DNA of 64,000 nt, taken from CAZNNH01 sp964574335. Its GTDB lineage: Bacteria > Acidobacteriota > Vicinamibacteria > Fen-336. Made by a program: the position numbers and the translations under genes. Numbering within the stretch: the stretch's first letter is position 1; the number at the start of each line of letters is the position of its first letter. This document shows positions 57,002 through 64,000 of this stretch, in pieces. The stretch spans positions 17,707 to 81,706 of the forward strand of contig CAZNNH010000008.1 of NCBI GenBank assembly GCA_964574335.1. The letters run 5' to 3'. The notes beneath the pieces are model-generated. The model had not been told where the DNA came from. It ran no database searches and worked only from the letters and a program-made list of their open reading frames with translations.

Positions 57002-58455
57002 CAGGGCCCGGGGAGGGCCTCGACTGCGGCCAGGGCATCCACGATCCCCCAGCCGAGGGCGTTGTCGGGAGCCGCGGCGTTGGAGGCGGTGGCGCGCAGC
57101 ACGCTCAGCACCTGCTCGACGGTGTAGTCCGGGTGGGCCTGGAGGACCAGGGCCACCACGCCCGCCACCAGCGGGCACGAGAACGAGGTCCCGTTGAGGC
57201 GCAAGTACTCGTCGGGCGCGGACCAGCCGGCGGTCACCACCAGCCGCCCCTGGGCCATGACGTCGGGCTTGATACGGCCGTCGGCGGTGGGACCCACCGA
57301 GCTGAAGAGCGTCCGCTGGCCTTCCGGGCCGACCGCGCCGGCGGCCAGCACCCGCTTGCCGTCGGCGGGGGCCCCGATCGTTCCGTGATCGGGGCTCATC
57401 CCCTCGTTGCCGGCCGAGCACACCACCACCACGCCCCGCTCGGCGGCCAGGTCGGCGGCCCGGGTGCTGACGGCGGTCTCCCCGTCCAGGTCTTCGTAGC
57501 GGTGGCTCTGAAGGGGATCGTCGTAGTCGAAATAGCTCAGGGACGAGCTGATGACGTCCGCGCCCAGGGCCTCGACCCACTCGGCGGCGGCGGCCCAGTT
57601 GTCCTCCTCGACCGGCGTCTCGCTCTGGGTGTCCTCGGTCTTGGCCAGGATGAAGCTGGCGCCGTAGGCCGGTCCCACCAGCCGCCCCTCCCGGTAGCCG
57701 CCCAGCACCGAAAGCGTGGCCGTGCCATGGCTGCCCTCGCCCCGGTCGTCCCCGTCGGCGACGTCGTCGTCGTGGTTGACGAAGTCGTGGGTCGCCAGGA
57801 CCTGGGTGGTCGCAAAGGCCTCGTGGGCCAGGTTGGAGAAGCCGGTGTCGAAGACCGCGACCACCACCCCCTCACCGTGGAGGCCCAGGTCGTGCAGGAT
57901 CGGGACCTGGATCTGGGCGAGCTGGCCGAAGGACTCGCCGTAGTCGAGGGTCTGGGGGGCGCTTGGCTTGGGCGCGCGGACCGGCGGGACGTCCGTGGGG
58001 CCGGGCCGCGGCTCGGGCGACCTCCGCAGCCGTCGCACCTGCTCGAGGCGCTCGACGAACGGAAGCTCGAGAAGGGCCCGCACCTGGTCCAGGTCGGCCT
58101 CGACGCTGATCGCGTTCAGCCACCGGGATCGGTGTCTCACCAGGACGCCCGTCTGCCGCACCGCGGCCACGTACGCAGCATCGAGAGGCAGGTCTTCCAC
58201 CGTGACCGTGGGCCGCGTCCCGCGGCGGCGCCGACGCTCCAGGGCACGCGGGGTCAGCCCCCGCCGCGCCTCGTCGAGCCGGGCCTCGGCACGGGGGCCC
58301 TTGTCACGGAAGAAGACCCAGAGGGCATGGGCGCTGTCCGGCGCCTCGGCCAGCCGGGCCGCGAGCCGGGGCGAGACGGAAGCCGCCGGGGCCCGGGTCG
58401 GGGCCGCGGACGCGAGCAGCGTCCCGGAGAGGATCAGCAGCCGGCCGAGGAACAC
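57001..58455 (-). CDS. Subtilisin-like (S8) serine protease, exported
   Basis: A 484-residue protease with a signal peptide (LGRLLILSGTLLASAAPTRA), a propeptide-like region (~30-165), and an S8 domain: D203 in VAVFDTGFS, H243 in GSHGTATLS, oxyanion Asn in CSAGNEG and S424 in GTSFSCPLVAG. The His-rich acidic loop HDDDVADGDDRGEG just before the His motif may bind calcium. The GTG at 58455 is used; TACCAT ends 6 nt before it and no ribosome site exists. Upstream in-frame sequence is shadow of leuB. It is coupled to the glycosyltransferase gene. Confidence 0.9.
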   Translation of the reverse strand: MFLGRLLILSGTLLASAAPTRAPAASVSPRLAARLAEAPDSAHALWVFFRDKGPRAEARLDEARRGLTPRALERRRRRGTRPTVTVEDLPLDAAYVAAVRQTGVLVRHRSRWLNAISVEADLDQVRALLELPFVERLEQVRRLRRSPEPRPGPTDVPPVRAPKPSAPQTLDYGESFGQLAQIQVPILHDLGLHGEGVVVAVFDTGFSNLAHEAFATTQVLATHDFVNHDDDVADGDDRGEGSHGTATLSVLGGYREGRLVGPAYGASFILAKTEDTQSETPVEEDNWAAAAEWVEALGADVISSSLSYFDYDDPLQSHRYEDLDGETAVSTRAADLAAERGVVVVCSAGNEGMSPDHGTIGAPADGKRVLAAGAVGPEGQRTLFSSVGPTADGRIKPDVMAQGRLVVTAGWSAPDEYLRLNGTSFSCPLVAGVVALVLQAHPDYTVEQVLSVLRATASNAAAPDNALGWGIVDALAAVEALPGP

Positions 58456-58515
58456 GGGGAGATGGTACCGCCGATGTACGCGGCGCCCGAAGTGATTTCG
58501 GTCGCCGCTATCAAG

Positions 58516-58535
58516 CGGGGGGCTCCCGCCCCCCG
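58516..58535 (-). terminator. GC hairpin downstream of leuB
   Basis: CGGGGGG-CTCCCG-CCCCCCG sits about 40 nt after the leuB stop and before the protease gene. It lacks a U-run. Further short GGGCCC repeats follow. Confidence 0.3.
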
Positions 58536-58574
58536 GGCCCCCGGGCCCGAACCTGCGGGCTTCCGATGTCGCGT

Positions 58575-59663
58575 CTAGCCCTTGGCCACGGTCTCGGCCA
58601 CCAGGTCGCCGACCTGGCTGGTCGAGTAGCCCATCTGCCCGGCCGCCATGCTCTTGAGCTTGGTACCGGTCACCAGCTTGACGGCCGACTCGACGGCGTC
58701 CGCCGCCGCCTGCTCGCCCAGGGTCTCGAGCATCATCGCCCCGGCGCACACCGCCGCCAGCGGGTTGATGACCCCCTGGCCGGTGTACTTCGGGGCCGAG
58801 CCTCCGATCGGCTCGAACATGCTCACGCCCTCGGGGTTGATGTTGCCTCCGGCGGCCAGCCCCATCCCGCCCTGGGTCATCGCCCCGAGGTCGGTGATGA
58901 TGTCGCCGAACATGTTGCCGGTGACCAGGACGTCGAACCACTCCGGGCTCTTGACCATCCACATGCAGCAGGCGTCCACGTGGTAGTAGTCGCGTGCCAC
59001 GTCCGGGTACTCGGCCTGGCCGATCTCGTGGAAGGCCCGCTCCCACAGGTCGTAGACGTAGGTCAGCACGTTGGTCTTGCCGACCAGGGCCAGGGTGTTC
59101 TTGTCGCCCTTGCCCCGGGCCTTGCGGCCGTGGGCGCGGGCGTACTCGAAGGCCCACCTCAGGCACCGCTCCACCTGGAAGCGGCTGTAGACCATGGACT
59201 GGATCGCCACCTCGTTGGGCGTCCCCTTGAGCGAGACGCCGCCCACGCCGGCGTAGACGTCGCCGGTGTTCTCGCGCACCACCACGTAGTCGATCTGCTC
59301 CGGCCCCTTGTCCTTGATCGGCGTCTCGACGCCAGGGTAGAGGCGAACCGGCCGGAGGTTGATGTACTGGTCGAGCTCGAAGCGGGCGTGGAGCAGGATC
59401 CCCTTCTCGAGGATGCCCGGCTTGACGTCGGGGTGGCCGATGGCACCCAGCAGGATGGCGTCGAAGCCACGCAGCTCCTGAAGGACGCTGTCGGGCAAGG
59501 TCTCGCCGGTCCGCTTGTAGCGCTCGCCGCCGAGGTCGTAGGTGGTCTTGTCGAGCTTGAACCCGAATCGGCCGGCGGCGGCATCCAGGGCCTTCTCGGC
59601 CTCTCTGACGACTTCCGGTCCGGTGCCGTCTCCGGGCAGGACGGCAATGCGGTAGGTCTTCAT
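58575..59663 (-). CDS. leuB: 3-isopropylmalate dehydrogenase
   Basis: A 362-residue member of the isopropylmalate/isocitrate dehydrogenase family, catalysing the NAD-dependent third step of leucine synthesis. Family features: IAVLPGDGTGPEVV, the active-site arginine block YINLRPVRLYPG, VVRENTGDVYAG, the metal/substrate region VTGNMFGDIITDLGAM, and the cofactor block EPIGGSAPKYTGQG. leuC and leuD are not adjacent, so a related beta-decarboxylating dehydrogenase cannot be wholly excluded. GAGAGG precedes the ATG. Confidence 0.88.
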   Translation of the reverse strand: MKTYRIAVLPGDGTGPEVVREAEKALDAAAGRFGFKLDKTTYDLGGERYKRTGETLPDSVLQELRGFDAILLGAIGHPDVKPGILEKGILLHARFELDQYINLRPVRLYPGVETPIKDKGPEQIDYVVVRENTGDVYAGVGGVSLKGTPNEVAIQSMVYSRFQVERCLRWAFEYARAHGRKARGKGDKNTLALVGKTNVLTYVYDLWERAFHEIGQAEYPDVARDYYHVDACCMWMVKSPEWFDVLVTGNMFGDIITDLGAMTQGGMGLAAGGNINPEGVSMFEPIGGSAPKYTGQGVINPLAAVCAGAMMLETLGEQAAADAVESAVKLVTGTKLKSMAAGQMGYSTSQVGDLVAETVAKG

Positions 59664-59842
59664 TATTGACTTGCCTCTCGGGTGAAACGGAGCCTGCGGT
59701 CAGCTGCCTCGCTCCGGTCGAGCCCTGGATGATACCCGAAGCCGGCCGCGCCTGCACAGGGCCGCCCGGCAGCTTGGCACCGGGAGAGAGGGCGTGAGAG
59801 CATGCAGCGACCGTCGAGCCGTTTGCCATCGGGAGGGAGTGG

Positions 59843-61123
59843 ATGGGCGGAGCACTCGAGCCGGCCACCGCCAGGGAGTTCGCGATCGCCCTGCTGATCG
59901 GGGCCCTGATCGGCCTGGACCGGGAGCGCAAGAAGGCCAACGACGGCGACGTCGGGATCGGGGGGCTGCGGACGTTCATCCTCTTCGCCCAGGCCGGGGC
60001 GCTCTCGGCCTGGCTGGGGCTGAGGCTCGGCACCCCCTGGCTCTTCGTGGCGACCGTCCTCGCGGTCTCCGGGGTGGTGGTCGCCGGCTACCTGGTCCAG
60101 GCCCGGGCCAAGCCCCATTCGTACGGCCTGACCACCGAGATCGCCGCCATCGGCACCTGCCTGCTGGGGGGGACCTGCCTGCTCGGCTATCCCGGGCTGG
60201 CGGTGGCGCTCGGGATCATCACCTCGGCGACCCTGGCCCTCAAGCAGCCGCTCCACGGGCTGGTGGCCAAGCTCGGGGACGAGGACATCAACGCCGGCCT
60301 GAAGCTGCTAGTGGCGAGCTTCGTGGTCCTGCCGCTGCTTCCCAACCACCCCGTCGACCCCTGGCAGGCCATCAACCCCTACGAGCTGTGGCTCCTGGTG
60401 GTGCTCATCTCGGGGCTCTCGCTGGTCGGCTACATCACCATCCGCTGGCTCGGCCCCAACAGGGGACTGCTGCTCACTGGGCTCTCCGGCGGCCTGGTCT
60501 CGTCGACGGCGGTGACGCTGTCGTTCGCCCGGCGGAGCCACGAGGACCCGGAGGGGCGCATGGTGGGCCCGCTGACCGCCGGGATCCTGATCGCCTGGGC
60601 GGTCATGTTCGCCCGCGTGGTGGCGCTGGTCGCCGTGCTCCACCCGCCGCTGGTGGCGTCGCTAGCGGTGCCTTTTGCCGCCATGGGCCTGATGACCCTG
60701 GTCTTCGTGGCGGCCCTGCTGCGAGGCTCCCAGAGCCGCCAGGCGGCCGGCGGCTCGCAGGAGGTCCCGCTCCAGAACCCGTTCAGCCTGACCTCGGCCA
60801 TCAAGTTCGCCCTCTTCTTCGCGGTGGTGCTGCTGGGCGTGAAGGTCGTCCAGCAGGCCTTCCCGGGTCGAGGCACGCTGGCGGTGGCGGCGCTGGCCGG
60901 TCTCACCGACGTCGACGCCATCACCCTCGCCATGAGCCGCTTCGCCAGCGCCGGGGGCGACGCCGCCACCGCGGCCGCCGCCATCACCATTGCGGCGCTC
61001 TCCAACACCGTCGGGAAGGCCGGCGTGGGGGTGGTGCTGGGCGGCCGCCGGCTGGGCCGGCGCCTCTCGGTGGTGACGGTCGCCATCTTCGTCGCCGGCG
61101 GCCTGGCGGTCTGGCTCTTCTGA
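59843..61123 (+). CDS. MgtC/SapB-family membrane protein with DUF4010 C-terminus
   Basis: A 426-residue protein with about twelve membrane helices. The N-terminal part has the MgtC/SapB motif (FAIALLIGALIGLDRERKKAND, GLRTFILFAQAGALSAWLG, EIAAIGTCLLGG). The C-terminal half is DUF4010-like (GLSGGLVSSTAVTLSFARRS, LAGLTDVDAITLAMSRFA, ALSNTVGKAGVGVVLG). Function is unknown, perhaps ion or magnesium homeostasis. GGGAGGGAG precedes the ATG. A truncated gene follows directly after its stop. Confidence 0.88.
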   Translation: MGGALEPATAREFAIALLIGALIGLDRERKKANDGDVGIGGLRTFILFAQAGALSAWLGLRLGTPWLFVATVLAVSGVVVAGYLVQARAKPHSYGLTTEIAAIGTCLLGGTCLLGYPGLAVALGIITSATLALKQPLHGLVAKLGDEDINAGLKLLVASFVVLPLLPNHPVDPWQAINPYELWLLVVLISGLSLVGYITIRWLGPNRGLLLTGLSGGLVSSTAVTLSFARRSHEDPEGRMVGPLTAGILIAWAVMFARVVALVAVLHPPLVASLAVPFAAMGLMTLVFVAALLRGSQSRQAAGGSQEVPLQNPFSLTSAIKFALFFAVVLLGVKVVQQAFPGRGTLAVAALAGLTDVDAITLAMSRFASAGGDAATAAAAITIAALSNTVGKAGVGVVLGGRRLGRRLSVVTVAIFVAGGLAVWLF

Positions 61124-61480
61124 GCCCTCCCCCCCGGGGACTACTCCTTCCCCCGCCCGGACCGAATCCAGGACTTCCGCTCGCCCGAGATGACGGCCAA
61201 GCTCGAGCGGGGCCCGGTGGGGATGCTGACGGTGCTGCCCAGCGGTCCTCCCGCCATGGGGAAGGCCCTGACCGGTCGCACGGTGGCGGCTGGCGCCGGC
61301 TTCCTGGCAGTGTTCCGCGTGTCGGGAACGGCCGCCTGCCTGGCCTTCTCCGCCGCCGTGCCCATCGACTCGATCTGGCTGGGTCGGTCGTGGAGCACGA
61401 CCTTCAAGCACGTCCTCGATGGCCTGGTCTACGCCGTGGTGGCCGGCGCGCTGTTCGGCTGGCTGTGGCCGGCGACCTGA
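61124..61480 (+). pseudogene. 5'-truncated membrane protein gene
   Basis: The frame is open from directly after the MgtC-gene stop; homology-like sequence begins PPGDYSFPRPDRIQDF and continues LERGPVGMLTVLPSGPPAMGKAL, AGFLAVFRVSG, LGRSWSTTFKHVLDGLVYAVV. From memory this matches the middle and end of an uncharacterised membrane family of about 170-190 residues whose first helix is missing here, and a second helix after GPPAMGK also appears deleted. A start at ATG 61190 would give 96 residues but has no ribosome site. The last 52 nt overlap the convergent kinase gene. Confidence 0.6.
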
Positions 61481-63018
61481 GCCCGCTCGGGAGCCACCGG
61501 CAGCCTCACCCGGACCTCGGCGCCGCCCCGCGAGGTGTTACCGGCCTCGATGGCGCCACCGTGGTCCTGCACGATCCTCCAGGCGATGGCCAGCCCCAGG
61601 CCGGTGCCGCCCTGGCGCTGCGTGTAGAAAGGCTCGAACACGTTCGGGATGTCCTCTGGCTCGAACCCGGGGCCATCGTCTTCGACTCCGACCCGCACCA
61701 CAGGCCGCTCGCCGGCGCCCTCGACACGTGCCTCGACCCGCACCGTGCCCAGAGCGGGCGAGTGCTGGATGGCGTTCTCGATGACGTTCTCGAAGACCTG
61801 GACCAGTCGGCCGCCGTCGAGGGCGACCTCCGGCAGCCCGCCGGGAGGCAGCCGGCTCGAGAGCGTGACGGACCTCTTCTCGGCCAGCGGCCGGCAGGCC
61901 TCGAGGGCGCGGACCAGCACCGGGGCCAGCGGCCCGGGAGCCAGCTCCGGCGAGTGCGGCCGGCCGTAGTCGAGCAGGTCCCGCATCAGGGCCGATAGCC
62001 GATCCATCTCGTGCCGCAGCCGACCCAGATAGTCGCCTAGGCCCTCGACGTCTCCCAGGCGGGCCTCCATCACGTCGACGGTGGCCGAGAGCGCGAACAG
62101 CGGGTTGCGCACCTCGTGGGCCACCGCCCCCACCAGCGAGCCCATCGCGGCCAGCTTCTCCCGCTCCCTGAGCTGTCCTTCCAGCCGCCTCTTCTCGGTG
62201 ATGTCGCGCGAGACCCCGAGCACGCTGGTGACCGTGCCCTCCGGACCCAGAAGCGGCACCAGGCAGGTGTCGAGCCACACCTCGCGCTCGCCGAAGGGGG
62301 TCACGTTCTCGCTGTGGAACGGCTGGCCCGAGTCGAACACGCGCCTCAGGTTTCCGAGCTGGCGGGCGCTCACCGGCTCCGGAAAGATCTCCGAGAGCGG
62401 CCGCCCGATCAGGTCGCCGACGCCGACCCGCAGCCCCTGGGCGCCGTGGCTGTTGACGAACTCGACGCGGCCGTCCCGGCCGACGATGAAGACCATGTCC
62501 GGCAGGGCCTCGGCCAGGCCGCGGTAGCGCTGCTCGCTCTGCCGCAGCGCCCGCTCGCCACGACGGCGCTCGGTCACGTTGCGGATCACCGTCACCACCG
62601 CCGCCACCCGAGCGCCACGACGGATCGGGATCTTGCGGGTCTCGGTCACCAGGGCGACGCCGGCGATGGTCGTGTCCTCTTCGGAGACCAGGGCCTGTCC
62701 GGACTCGAAGACCTGCAGGTACTCCTGCCGGACCGTCTCGGGCAGGAACGGGTAGACCTCGAAGACGGTCTTGCCGATCACTTCGGCCGAGAGACCGAGG
62801 CTCGCGTTCCAGCGGACCAGGGCCTGGTTGGCCAGCCCGATCCGGAGCTCACGATCCACCACGTGGATGGCGTCGGCCATCGAGTCGAGGGTGGCGCGGT
62901 AGCCGGACTCCGACTCACCCACCGACTCACCCAGGGGACGCGCGTCCAGCTCCCGCTCGATGGCGTCGCGCACCTCGGCCGGCAGGTCGTCCCGCTCGAG
63001 AAGCGCTTCGAGACCCAT
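61429..63018 (-). CDS. PAS-PAS sensor histidine kinase
   Basis: A 529-residue cytosolic kinase. Two PAS domains (~45-150, ~165-280; DAIHVVDRELRIGLANQALV and MVFIVGRDGRVEFVNSHGAQ) precede a HisKA domain with phospho-acceptor H301 in GAVAHEVRNPLFAL and an HATPase domain (ENVIENAIQHSP, VEDDGPGFEP, GGTGLGLAIAWRIV). It has no membrane segment, so it senses a cytosolic signal. No response regulator is adjacent. The ATG at 63018 is used, since the GTG at 63042 overlaps a TGGTAGCAT -10-like box. The 3' end overlaps the truncated membrane gene. Confidence 0.92.
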   Translation of the reverse strand: MGLEALLERDDLPAEVRDAIERELDARPLGESVGESESGYRATLDSMADAIHVVDRELRIGLANQALVRWNASLGLSAEVIGKTVFEVYPFLPETVRQEYLQVFESGQALVSEEDTTIAGVALVTETRKIPIRRGARVAAVVTVIRNVTERRRGERALRQSEQRYRGLAEALPDMVFIVGRDGRVEFVNSHGAQGLRVGVGDLIGRPLSEIFPEPVSARQLGNLRRVFDSGQPFHSENVTPFGEREVWLDTCLVPLLGPEGTVTSVLGVSRDITEKRRLEGQLREREKLAAMGSLVGAVAHEVRNPLFALSATVDVMEARLGDVEGLGDYLGRLRHEMDRLSALMRDLLDYGRPHSPELAPGPLAPVLVRALEACRPLAEKRSVTLSSRLPPGGLPEVALDGGRLVQVFENVIENAIQHSPALGTVRVEARVEGAGERPVVRVGVEDDGPGFEPEDIPNVFEPFYTQRQGGTGLGLAIAWRIVQDHGGAIEAGNTSRGGAEVRVRLPVAPERAQVAGHSQPNSAPATTA

Positions 63019-63135
63019 CGGTGCGAGAGATGCTACCACCACCGCGAGACCCGAGGCGCGAGCAACGGCCGGCGATTATGCCGAAGTCGCCCGGCGTGAT
63101 AGGTTCGGCCTCCGGGGGCCGCCAGAAGCACTCCG

Positions 63136-63519
63136 ATGGAAAAGACAGCGCCCGGCTACACCATCAGCGTCGAGTCCGACCACGTCTTGGTGCGCCACAC
63201 CGGCGAGCTCAAGGTCCCGGAGCTCGAAGCCTCGCGCCGGGAGGCCGCCCGACTCGCGAATGAAAGGCGCCTCTCCCTGATCCTCGCGGACATCACCGAG
63301 GCGACGCCCTCGTGGCTGACGACGTCGGAGGTGTTCCGTCTCTGCTCGAGCCACCATGACGTGCTACCCGCGGGAGCGGCCGTCGCGATCGTGTACCGGC
63401 CCGATCAGGCTTCCGACCGGGTGGCTCAGTTCGCCGAGGCGGTCAGCCTGCGCCGCGGGGTGAGGCTGAAGTCCTTCACCGATGTCGGGGCCGCCCAGCG
63501 GTGGCTCTCGCAGAGGTAG
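63136..63519 (+). CDS. STAS/SpoIIAA-like protein
   Basis: A 127-residue alpha/beta protein of the SpoIIAA-like (STAS-like) type: YTISVESDHVLVRHTGELK, a helix EASRREAARLANERR, then LSLILADITEATPS and the final RGVRLKSFTDVGAAQRWLSQ typical of the family end. Such proteins may bind lipids or regulate partners; function unknown. The ATG at 63136 has no clear ribosome site. Confidence 0.72.
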   Translation: MEKTAPGYTISVESDHVLVRHTGELKVPELEASRREAARLANERRLSLILADITEATPSWLTTSEVFRLCSSHHDVLPAGAAVAIVYRPDQASDRVAQFAEAVSLRRGVRLKSFTDVGAAQRWLSQR

Positions 63520-63649
63520 CTCCTCTGCCGCCTGCGCCCTAGGCCGGCTCCATCGCGGCCGCCCGGGACTCACCCGCCGCCGACGGAGGGGAGCTGGCCG
63601 CGAGCTGGTATACACTTACCGCATCTCTGGCGCGTTGGGAGGTGCCACC

Positions 63650-63817
63650 ATGGCCATTTACCGTAGAAAGAACGGTTCGGACACGTGGCACTGGTGCCGT
63701 AACTGCTCGCACTGGCCGACTTCCGACTTCGTCCAGAGCAACGGCAGCCCGAGCTCCGGCGAGATCTGCAGCAAGTGCCGCGGGAAGGAGCGAGAGGGAA
63801 CCTGCCGATCCAGCTAG
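63650..63817 (+). CDS. Tiny zinc-ribbon protein, first of a tandem pair
   Basis: A 55-residue protein: AIYRRKNGSDTWHWCRNCSH, then WPTSDF and GEICSKCRGKER. Two CxxC pairs (CRNC and CSKC) suggest one zinc site. GGGAGG lies seven bases before the ATG and TATACA (63609-63614, preceded by TGG) is a likely -10 box. A close relative is encoded 39 nt downstream. Basic residues at both ends hint at nucleic-acid binding (inference). Confidence 0.75.
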   Translation: MAIYRRKNGSDTWHWCRNCSHWPTSDFVQSNGSPSSGEICSKCRGKEREGTCRSS

Positions 63818-63856
63818 CGCCCTTCCCGGCTCAGCCCAGCAGACGCGGAGACAGTC

Positions 63857-64000
63857 ATGGCCAAGTACCGCAGGAGAAGAGCCTCCGACCGTTGGCATTC
63901 CTGCCGCAACTGCTGGAGATGGCCGACCGAGAACTACGTCGAGTGCAACCACCGACCCGGCGGGGAGTTCTGCCTGGAGTGCCGCCGGCTCGAGCGCGAG
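63857..64000 (+). CDS. Tiny zinc-ribbon protein, second of a tandem pair (3' partial)
   Basis: Forty-eight codons are visible before the window ends. The sequence AKYRRRRASDRWHSCRNCWR, WPTENY and GEFCLECRRLERE matches the preceding gene position by position, with CxxC pairs conserved. GGAG precedes the ATG. The pair clearly arose by tandem duplication. Confidence 0.75.
   Translation, partial: MAKYRRRRASDRWHSCRNCWRWPTENYVECNHRPGGEFCLECRRLERE

Overview
The window is about 64 kb of very GC-rich bacterial DNA with densely packed genes, mostly third-position G/C codons and many 1-4 nt start/stop overlaps. An outer-membrane assembly protein, outer-membrane barrels and Tat/Sec exported enzymes show a Gram-negative (diderm) heterotroph. 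The gene mix, codon use and short intergenic hairpin repeats give an impression of Acidobacteriota (possibly Thermoanaerobaculia-like); no rRNA or tRNA is present to prove it. There is no phage, insertion sequence or CRISPR array.

Layout. 2-5311: the 3' part of a giant TamB-like protein fused in frame to an Omp85/TamA barrel. 5324-8895 (minus): a cNMP/GGDEF protein, a two-gene TPR pair, inositol-3-phosphate synthase and a small unknown. 9146-13595 (minus): metH, an unknown gene and an Smr-domain gene, chained by GTGA overlaps. 13949-19034: a membrane glycosyltransferase, a GH95 alpha-fucosidase and small proteins. 19102-22647 (minus): a Tat-exported carboxylesterase and a two-gene ATPase/DUF4276 module that resembles defence systems. 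22866-25937 (plus): a membrane TPR protein and a DUF885 metallopeptidase-like protein. 26015-33329 (minus): a GntR(YtrA)-controlled operon encoding an SPFH protein, a membrane-fusion protein, an ABC ATPase and two MacB-type permeases, followed by a frameshifted TPR gene. 33540-44516 (minus): a heme-biosynthesis run (hemX/ccsA-like, hemA, hemC, hemB, hemE, hemN, hemH, hemY-type oxidase) followed by a CDF metal exporter and a receiver-like protein. 44831-45480: a VapBC-type pair. 45586-50837: a ClpX-like AAA+ protein, a small membrane protein, an AlkP-superfamily membrane enzyme and glutamine synthetase. 50840-59663 (mostly minus): a zinc-ribbon/PilZ/DnaJ/TPR protein, an outer-membrane barrel, a coupled membrane protein/BNR protein/glycosyltransferase/subtilase group, and leuB. 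59843-64000: an MgtC-type membrane protein, the remnant of a membrane gene, a PAS histidine kinase, a STAS-like protein and a tandem pair of tiny zinc-ribbon proteins running off the end.

How the genes work together. The heme cluster can take glutamyl-tRNA to heme except for uroporphyrinogen III synthase (hemD) and the aminotransferase (hemL), which are not seen here. The GntR operon has a clear promoter and a 15-bp-arm palindrome just downstream of it, as expected for autoregulation of an export system. Three hairpin repeats with a shared sequence sit in neighbouring intergenic gaps, two of them between convergent genes.

Cautions. Two genes carry apparent single-base frameshifts (near 26380 and 50915) and one membrane gene is truncated at 61124, so some breaks may be sequence or assembly errors. 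Several genes have a -10-like box 6-7 nt before the start codon and no ribosome binding site, which suggests leaderless transcripts; this was used in choosing some starts.
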